Below, one piece after another: positions 58,237 to 64,000 of a DNA stretch of 64,000 nucleotides. A program made the position numbers and the translations under genes. Below the pieces are notes generated by a model, which was not told the DNA's origin, ran no database searches, and saw only the letters and a list, made by a program, of their open reading frames with translations. Source of the DNA: an uncultured Senegalimassilia sp. (GTDB taxonomy: Bacteria > Actinomycetota > Coriobacteriia > Coriobacteriales > Eggerthellaceae); NCBI RefSeq assembly GCF_902464545.1, contig NZ_CABQJR010000001.1, positions 117,118-181,117 on the forward strand. The letters are read 5' to 3'. The first letter of the stretch is position 1. Every line of letters starts with the position of its first letter.

Positions 58237-59847
58237 TTACTTCAGCTTCGCGTTCTGGAAGTACAGGCCGGTGGTCGGGCTGGGCTCGAAGCCTTCGATG
58301 AGGCCGGCCCAGTAGCCGGTGACGACCTTCTTGTGGAACAGCGGGTACAGCGGCACTTCCTCGGAGATGATGTCGAAGCACTTGTTGTACGCCTCCTGGC
58401 GCGTGTTCGCATCGGTGGCCTTGCGAGCCTGGTCGAGGTACTCGTTGAACTCCTGGCACTTGCCGTCGCCGGCCTTAGCCCAGCAGGAACGGCCCTGGCA
58501 CCAGTCGGTGTTCTCGCCGTAGAACCAAGCCAGATGCACGTCGGCGTTCGTGCCGAAGCAGGAGACGTCGCCGGGGGCCAGGAACACGTCGAAGGGCAGA
58601 ATCTCGTCGGTCTTGGAAGCGGCCATCGTGGGGTAGGGGGCAGCCTGCACGTCGAGCGTGACGTTCATGCCGACGGCCTGCAGGTCCTGCTGGATCTGAG
58701 CGGACAGGTCCTTGATCCAGTTGTCGATGACGAGCAGCTTGACCTCGAGGTTCTCCTGGCCGGCCTCCTTGAGCAGGGACTTGGCCTTCTCGGGATCGTA
58801 CTTGTAGACCGTGGAGGCCTCGTGGTAGGCCGGGTTGTCCTTCGGCAGGTAGGAGGTCAGCGTCTCAGCGTTGCCGCCCAGCTGGTTCTTGATCAGCTTG
58901 TCGTAGTCGATGGCGTAGTGGAAGGCCTGACGGACGCGCTTGTCGTTGAAGGGCTCCTTCTGGCAGTTGAACATCAGGAAGCCGATGCCGTAGCTGTCGA
59001 CGCTGTCGACGGTGACGCCTGCGCCGACCAGCTGGTCGATGTTGGAGAACGGGATGTTCTCGCCGGCGATGGCGGTACCCTCCTGCAGGGCGGTCACGCG
59101 AGCGGTGTTGTCAACGCGCACGAGCCACTGCATGGCGTCGGCGGAAGCCGGCTTCGGGCCATTGTACTTGGGGTTGGGGACGAAGTTCAGCTCGCCGCCG
59201 TCCTCGCCGTTGCACTCGCCGAAGGCCCATGCACCGGAGCCGGTCGGCGGGGTGGTCATGGTCTCCTTGGTGATCTCGGCAGCCGGGAACACGCGGCACA
59301 GGGAAAGGCGCTCTTTGAGCTGCTTGTCGCTGTCGACGAACGGGTAGGCCAGCGTGAAGGACACGGTGGCGTCGTCCTTGGCGGCGACGGAGTCGATGAA
59401 GGACAGCATGTCCTTATAGGTGGCGTTGGCCTTGTTGGCCTCGATGACGGCCACGACGTCGGCGGCGGTCACGGCCTCGCCGTTGGAGAACGTGGCGCCT
59501 TCGCGCAGAGCGACCTCGTACTCGGTCTCGGAGACCTTGACGGGCTCGCCGGCGGCCAGAGCGGCGTTGGACTCGCCGGTGAAGTAATCCAGCTCATAGA
59601 GGCCCTCCAGGCAGTGCTGGATAGCGGGCAGCATCAGAGCGGAGCTTGCGCCGATGGGGTTGTAGTTAGCGTTCTTGTAGCTGCAAGCGGCGGTGATCAC
59701 GCCGCCGGTGCTGGCGGAGCCGCTGGGCTTGCCGCCCTCGGAAGAGGAGCTGCTGCCGCAGCCGCTCAGGGCCAGGCCGGCCGTTGCGGCGGCAACGGCG
59801 CTGCCCGCCAGGAAAGTGCGGCGAGACAGAGAATACTGCTGTTCCAT
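58237..59847 (-). CDS. Tat-exported lipoprotein, peptide-type ABC substrate-binding protein
   Basis: 536-residue SBP family 5 protein. The N-terminus has a twin-arginine signal (SLSRRTFLAGSAVAAA) and a lipobox LALSGC, so it is folded before Tat export and then lipidated by Lgt. The mature start is Ser/Gly-rich, and the SBP_bac_5 body includes ALREGATFSNGEAVTAADV and RQAFHYAIDYDKLI. The ATG at 59845-59847 follows GGAGGGA; upstream in-frame starts are disfavoured. Peptides or, from context, sialic acid are likely ligands. Confidence 0.9.
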   Translation of the reverse strand: MEQQYSLSRRTFLAGSAVAAATAGLALSGCGSSSSSEGGKPSGSASTGGVITAACSYKNANYNPIGASSALMLPAIQHCLEGLYELDYFTGESNAALAAGEPVKVSETEYEVALREGATFSNGEAVTAADVVAVIEANKANATYKDMLSFIDSVAAKDDATVSFTLAYPFVDSDKQLKERLSLCRVFPAAEITKETMTTPPTGSGAWAFGECNGEDGGELNFVPNPKYNGPKPASADAMQWLVRVDNTARVTALQEGTAIAGENIPFSNIDQLVGAGVTVDSVDSYGIGFLMFNCQKEPFNDKRVRQAFHYAIDYDKLIKNQLGGNAETLTSYLPKDNPAYHEASTVYKYDPEKAKSLLKEAGQENLEVKLLVIDNWIKDLSAQIQQDLQAVGMNVTLDVQAAPYPTMAASKTDEILPFDVFLAPGDVSCFGTNADVHLAWFYGENTDWCQGRSCWAKAGDGKCQEFNEYLDQARKATDANTRQEAYNKCFDIISEEVPLYPLFHKKVVTGYWAGLIEGFEPSPTTGLYFQNAKLK

Positions 59848-60271
59848 GGGATTCCCTCCGTTCATCTGTCGAGGCGGCTTTTCGCCCCGAGCCTGCGCAT
59901 GCGCCTTCCGCGCACGCACTACAGCAAACACGATGCATTATCCCTGAACGGGCTTCGAAAATAAAGAAGGGGTAAAGCTTTTACCCAAGCGTAACGGGGG
60001 AACCCCCTCGTGCGCAGGCCATTTCCGGAAGGGGCCCGAGGGTGTTTCCCCACGGTGGGCGGTTGTCGTGGCGGGGTGAGCGGCAAACACGCTGGTCCCG
60101 GGGAGCGGGAGGGCCCCGTCTGCTCGAGACCGCTTGCCGAGAGCATCCGCCCCACGCCTGCTCAGAGTCGATTCGTGGGATTTCGGCGCGCCAAGGCTGC
60201 TAATATAGGCGCACTGTACGGCCAGACGATGTTTCCGATCGCGCCGATCGGGGATAGCCTTAGGAGAAGAA
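59848..60271. other. Divergent intergenic region between the ABC lipoprotein and nifJ
   Basis: No gene is seen in these 424 bases. The minus-strand GATAAT -10-like box is the complement of 59937-59942. GGGTAAA-GCT-TTTACCC (59970-59986) is a perfect 17-bp palindrome upstream of it. On the plus strand TAATAT (60201-60206) may be the nifJ -10, followed by a CCGATC/GATCGG hairpin (60235-60251). Confidence 0.45.
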
Positions 60272-63200
60272 ATGACGAGAGAATTCAAGTCCATGGACGG
60301 CAACACCGCCGCAGCGCATGTCTCATATGCGTTCACGGAGGTAGCCGGTATCTATCCCATCACCCCTTCCAGCCCCATGGCCGACCTGGTCGACCAGTGG
60401 TCGGCGGCCGGCAGGAAGAACATCTTCGGCACGAAGGTGAAGGTGTGCGAGATGCAGTCCGAGGGCGGTGCCGCCGGTGCCGTGCACGGCTCGCTGGCAG
60501 CCGGTGCCCTGACCACCACCTACACGGCCTCCCAGGGCCTGCTGCTCATGATCCCCAACATGTATAAGATCGCCGCCGAGCAGCTGCCGAGCGTGTTCCA
60601 CGTTTCGGCCCGTACCGTTTCCACGCACGCGCTGAACATCTTCGGCGACCACTCCGACGTCATGGCCTGCCGCCAGACCGGCTTCGCCATGCTCGCCGAG
60701 GGCAACGTCCAGGAGGTCATGGACCTGTCCGCCGTCGCGCACCTGGCCGCCATCAAGGGCCGCGTGCCGTTCCTGAACTTCTTCGACGGCTTCCGCACGT
60801 CCCATGAGGTGCAGAAGGTCGCCGTGTGGGATTACGACGACCTGGCCGACATGTGCGACTTCGACGCCGTGAAGGCGTTCCGCGACCATGCGCTCAACCC
60901 CGAGCGCCCGCGTATGCGCGGCAGCCACGAGAACGGCGACATCTTCTTCCAGAACCGCGAGGCCTGCAACGGCGTCTACGACGCGCTGCCCGCCGTGGTG
61001 GAAGAGTATATGGATAAGGTCAACGCCAAGCTGGGCACCGACTACAAGCTGTTCAACTACTACGGCGCCGCCGACGCCGAGCGCGTGATCGTCGCCATGG
61101 GCAGCATCTGCGACGTTGCCGAGGAGGTCATCGACTACCTGACCGCTCAGGGCGAGAAGGTGGGCCTGGTGAAGGTGCGCCTGTATCGCCCGTTCGTCAC
61201 CGCCAAGTTCTCCGAGGCCCTGCCGGCCACCTGCAAGAAGCTGGCCGTGCTCGACCGCACCAAGGAGCCCGGCGCCCGCGATCCGCTGTACCTGGACGTC
61301 GTCAACGCGCTCATGGTCGAGGGCCGCGAGGGCATCAAGGTTTCCGGCGGCCGTTACGGCCTGGGCAGCAAGGACACGCCGCCCGCGTCCGTGTTCGCCA
61401 TCTTCACCGAGCTGGCCAAGGACGAGCCGCGCGGCGAGTTCACCATTGGCATCGTCGACGACGTCACCGGGCTGTCCCTGCCCGAGGATGCGTCCGCTCC
61501 CAACACCGCAGCTGCCGGCACCATCGAGTGCAAGTTCTGGGGTCTGGGCGGCGACGGCACCGTCGGCGCGAACAAGAACTCCGTCAAGATCATCGGCGAC
61601 CACACCGACAAGTACGTGCAGGCCTACTTCCAGTATGACTCGAAGAAGACCGGCGGCGTGACGATCAGCCACCTGCGCTTCGGCGATTCGCCCATCCGCA
61701 GCAGCTACTACATCAACAAGGCCGACTTCGTGGCGTGCCACAACCCCAGCTACATCACGAAGAACTTCCCGATCGTCAAGGACGTCAAGCCCGGCGGCAC
61801 GTTCATGATCAACTGCCAGTGGACGCCCGAGGAGCTTGAGGAGCACCTGTCCGCCGAGGCCAAGCGTTACATCGCGGCCAACGACGTGCAGCTCTACACC
61901 ATCAACGCCATCGACCTGGCCCGCCAGATCGGCATGGGCAAGCGCACCAACACCATCCTGCAGTCCGCCTTCTTCACGTTGGCGAACATCCTGCCGGCCG
62001 AGGACGCCGTGCGCTACATGAAGGACGCCGCCACGCGCTCCTACCTGAAGAAGGGCCAGGAAGTCGTGGACATGAACCATCGCGCCATCGATGCGGGCGC
62101 CACGGCGTTCGTGAAGATCGACGTTCCCGCTGCCTGGGCCGATGCCGAGGACAACGCCGAGGTCGAGCACCTCGAGGGCCGTCCCGAGCTGGTCAAGCAG
62201 GTCCGCGAGATCATGGAGCCGGTCGGCCGCATGGCCGGCGACTCCCTGCCGGTCTCCGTGTTCGTCGACCATGCCGACGGCCAGTTCGAGCAGGGCGCTG
62301 CCGCCTACGAGAAGCGCGGCGTGTCCGTGTCCGTGGCAAAGTGGGATGCCGAGAAGTGCACCGAGTGCAACAGCTGCTCGTTCGTGTGCCCGCATGCCTG
62401 CATCCGCCCGTTCGGCCTGACCGACGAGGAGGCCGCCGCCGGCCCCGAGGCCATGGCCGTGCTGCCCATGAAGGGCAAGCACAAGGAGCTGAAGTACACG
62501 CTGGCCATCAGCCCGCTGGACTGCATGGGCTGCGGCGTGTGCGTCAAGGCCTGCCCGGCCGACGCGCTGACCATGGTCGGCGTCGAGGACGAGATGGCTC
62601 AGCAGGACGTGTTCGAGTACTGCGTGAACAAGATCGCCGACAAGCCCGAGATCGAGGGCACCACGCTGCGCGACAGCCAGTTCAAGCAGCCTCTGCTCGA
62701 GTTCTCCGGCGCCTGCGCCGGCTGCGCCCAGACGGCTTACGCCCGCCTGATCACCCAGCTCTACGGCGACCACATGTACATCTCCAACGCTACCGGCTGC
62801 TCTTCCATCTGGGGCGGTCCGGCTGCCACCAGCCCGTACACGGTCAACAAGCAGGGTCACGGCCCCGCATGGTCTAACAGCCTGTTCGAGGACAACGCCG
62901 AGCACGGCATGGGCATGAAGCTGGGTTATGAGGCCGTCAACGGCATGCTCGCCGCCGACGCCGCCATCCTGGTGGAGGCCGGCGCCGCCGCCGACGCCGC
63001 CCAGGCTTGGCTCGACGCTCGCGGCGACAAGGCCGCCAGCCGTCAGACCGCCGACGCCCTGATCGCCGCCCTGCCCGAGGTTGCCGCCGGCGAAGGCGCC
63101 GCAGCCGAGGCCGCGCAGCGCATCCTGGACCACAAGGAGTACCTGGCCAAGAAGTCCGTCTGGATCTTCGGCGGCGACGGCTGGGCCTATGACATCGGCT

Positions 63201-63805
63201 ACGGCGGACTCGACCACGTGCTGGCATCCGGCGAGGACGTGAACATCTTCGTGTTCGACACCGAGGTCTACTCCAACACCGGCGGCCAGGCTTCCAAGGC
63301 TTCCAACATCGGTCAGGTGGCGCAGTTCGCCGCCGCCGGCAAGGACGTCAAGAAGAAGTCGCTCGCCGAGATCGCCATGGCGTACGGCTACGTGTACGTG
63401 GCCCAGGTGGCCATGGGCGCCAAGCCGGCCCAGACGCTCAAGGCCATCACCGAGGCCGAGGCATATCACGGCCCGTCCATCATCATCGCGTACTCCCCGT
63501 GCGAGATGCACTCCATCAAGGGCGGCATGAGCAACTGCCAGACCGAGATGAAGAAGGCCGTGGACTGCGGTTACTGGAACCTGTTCCGCTTCAACCCGGC
63601 AGCCGACGCCGGCAAGAAGTTCACGCTGGACTGCAAGGAGCCTGCTGGCGGTTACCAGGAGTTCCTCATGAACGAGGCCCGCTACAGCCGCCTGACCCGC
63701 GAGTTCCCGGAGCGCGCCGGCGAGCTGTTCGAGCGCAACGAGAAGGCCGCCATCGAGCGTTACGATCACCTGGTGCGCCTGAAGGCCATGTACGACGGCG
63801 AGTAG
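60272..63805 (+). CDS. nifJ: Pyruvate:ferredoxin (flavodoxin) oxidoreductase
   Basis: 1177-residue single-chain PFOR. It oxidatively decarboxylates pyruvate to acetyl-CoA and reduces ferredoxin, a central reaction of anaerobes. In order: the pyrimidine-binding domain (GIYPITPSSPMA), domain II/III, a ferredoxin domain with two 4Fe-4S motifs (CTECNSCSFVCPHAC from residue 696 and CMGCGVCVKACP from 751), then the TPP domain with CAGCAQTAYARL (about 814) and GGDGWAYDIGYGG (about 967), plus a late conserved Cys in YSPCEMHSIKGG. AGGAGAAG precedes ATG 60272. Confidence 0.97.
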   Translation: MTREFKSMDGNTAAAHVSYAFTEVAGIYPITPSSPMADLVDQWSAAGRKNIFGTKVKVCEMQSEGGAAGAVHGSLAAGALTTTYTASQGLLLMIPNMYKIAAEQLPSVFHVSARTVSTHALNIFGDHSDVMACRQTGFAMLAEGNVQEVMDLSAVAHLAAIKGRVPFLNFFDGFRTSHEVQKVAVWDYDDLADMCDFDAVKAFRDHALNPERPRMRGSHENGDIFFQNREACNGVYDALPAVVEEYMDKVNAKLGTDYKLFNYYGAADAERVIVAMGSICDVAEEVIDYLTAQGEKVGLVKVRLYRPFVTAKFSEALPATCKKLAVLDRTKEPGARDPLYLDVVNALMVEGREGIKVSGGRYGLGSKDTPPASVFAIFTELAKDEPRGEFTIGIVDDVTGLSLPEDASAPNTAAAGTIECKFWGLGGDGTVGANKNSVKIIGDHTDKYVQAYFQYDSKKTGGVTISHLRFGDSPIRSSYYINKADFVACHNPSYITKNFPIVKDVKPGGTFMINCQWTPEELEEHLSAEAKRYIAANDVQLYTINAIDLARQIGMGKRTNTILQSAFFTLANILPAEDAVRYMKDAATRSYLKKGQEVVDMNHRAIDAGATAFVKIDVPAAWADAEDNAEVEHLEGRPELVKQVREIMEPVGRMAGDSLPVSVFVDHADGQFEQGAAAYEKRGVSVSVAKWDAEKCTECNSCSFVCPHACIRPFGLTDEEAAAGPEAMAVLPMKGKHKELKYTLAISPLDCMGCGVCVKACPADALTMVGVEDEMAQQDVFEYCVNKIADKPEIEGTTLRDSQFKQPLLEFSGACAGCAQTAYARLITQLYGDHMYISNATGCSSIWGGPAATSPYTVNKQGHGPAWSNSLFEDNAEHGMGMKLGYEAVNGMLAADAAILVEAGAAADAAQAWLDARGDKAASRQTADALIAALPEVAAGEGAAAEAAQRILDHKEYLAKKSVWIFGGDGWAYDIGYGGLDHVLASGEDVNIFVFDTEVYSNTGGQASKASNIGQVAQFAAAGKDVKKKSLAEIAMAYGYVYVAQVAMGAKPAQTLKAITEAEAYHGPSIIIAYSPCEMHSIKGGMSNCQTEMKKAVDCGYWNLFRFNPAADAGKKFTLDCKEPAGGYQEFLMNEARYSRLTREFPERAGELFERNEKAAIERYDHLVRLKAMYDGE

Positions 63806-63906
63806 TTTGTCCGCTGTACGCGGCGCCGCGTTTCCTCTGGCAAGAGCATTGCTTCGGTATGTCGGGGGTGCGCTGAGGCTTTCGATCGTGCGATAGATCG
63901 GTTTCG

Positions 63907-63942
63907 GAAGGCCGGTCGTCCGAAAGGGCGGCCGGCTTTCTT
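63907..63942 (+). terminator. Terminator after nifJ
   Basis: A long stem with several G-T pairs (63907-63921 with 63926-63940) capped by a GAAA tetraloop, followed by TTGCGTTT. The remaining bases to the window edge show no supported gene. Confidence 0.75.
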
Positions 63943-64000
63943 GCGTTTAATGACTTCAGTCTGGCGCGCGCGTAGCCGCGCCAAGTAAACCGCCCGCTAT

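Noticed and set aside
60323..63769. 1148-codon open frame on the minus strand
   Set aside because: It is exactly antisense to nifJ, whose motifs are unambiguous. Long antisense frames are expected in high-GC genes with strong third-position GC, and the product is repetitive Val/Gly/His/Leu sequence with no known domain.
63766..63984. 72-codon minus-strand ORF at the right edge
   Set aside because: It runs through the nifJ terminator and the end of nifJ, and is Arg-rich shadow sequence.

Overview
The window is high-GC bacterial chromosome. It reads as an anaerobic or microaerophilic actinobacterium, most likely class Coriobacteriia (Eggerthellaceae-like). The evidence is a Rho factor with a long basic N-terminal extension, pyruvate:ferredoxin oxidoreductase, desulfoferrodoxin (superoxide reductase), a fused permease-ATPase peptide-type ABC transporter and GC-rich codon use. 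This placement is inference from gene content; no rRNA or tRNA gene lies in the window. There are no insertion sequences, phage genes or CRISPR arrays.

Layout. (1) 147-1124 (-) is a DUF2797 protein. (2) 1368-9524 is a near-complete histidine operon: a fused hisZ-hisG gene, then hisD, hisC, hisB, hisH, hisA, hisF and hisI, with hisE missing. Three of its gaps hold palindromic repeats. (3) 9876-12709 is transaldolase overlapping rho; then metG, rnhA and a secreted NlpC/P60 peptidoglycan hydrolase. (4) engB (-), then a DUF6110 protein with a P1B-type metal ATPase. (5) rpsB-tsf, then murA with an LCP-like protein. (6) A NifU-type scaffold, a two-CW protein, a zinc-ribbon ORF, lgt, desulfoferrodoxin and a relic of an ABC ATPase. 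(7) 28212-35577 is pyruvate kinase joined to L-rhamnose catabolism (rhaB, rhaA, rhaD, a sugar MFS transporter, rhaM). (8) 35910-45522 is the ribosomal protein cluster from rplB to secY plus adk. rpsJ-rplC-rplD-rplW are absent upstream and map-infA-rpmJ are absent downstream. (9) A large GT-C-like membrane protein. (10) 47874-52897 holds amino-sugar and sialic acid catabolism (nagB, nagA, a nanA-like lyase, a ROK kinase, nanE). (11) 53229-59847 (-) is a peptide-family ABC transporter (ATPase, fused permease-ATPase, permease, lipoprotein) with an SGNH hydrolase inside it. (12) nifJ.

How the genes fit together. The most coherent accessory theme is use of host glycans. The nan/nag genes convert N-acetylneuraminate to fructose 6-phosphate. 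The adjacent opposite-strand transporter has the architecture known for SatABCD/SiaEFGI sialic acid importers, and its SGNH enzyme is a plausible sialate O-acetylesterase. The rhamnose operon, with pyruvate kinase at its head, yields lactaldehyde and dihydroxyacetone phosphate, and PFOR oxidises the resulting pyruvate.

Regulatory layout. Intergenic gaps are short, and terminator hairpins often sit directly on or next to the -10 box of the next gene. At least four families of intergenic palindromes or repeats are present.
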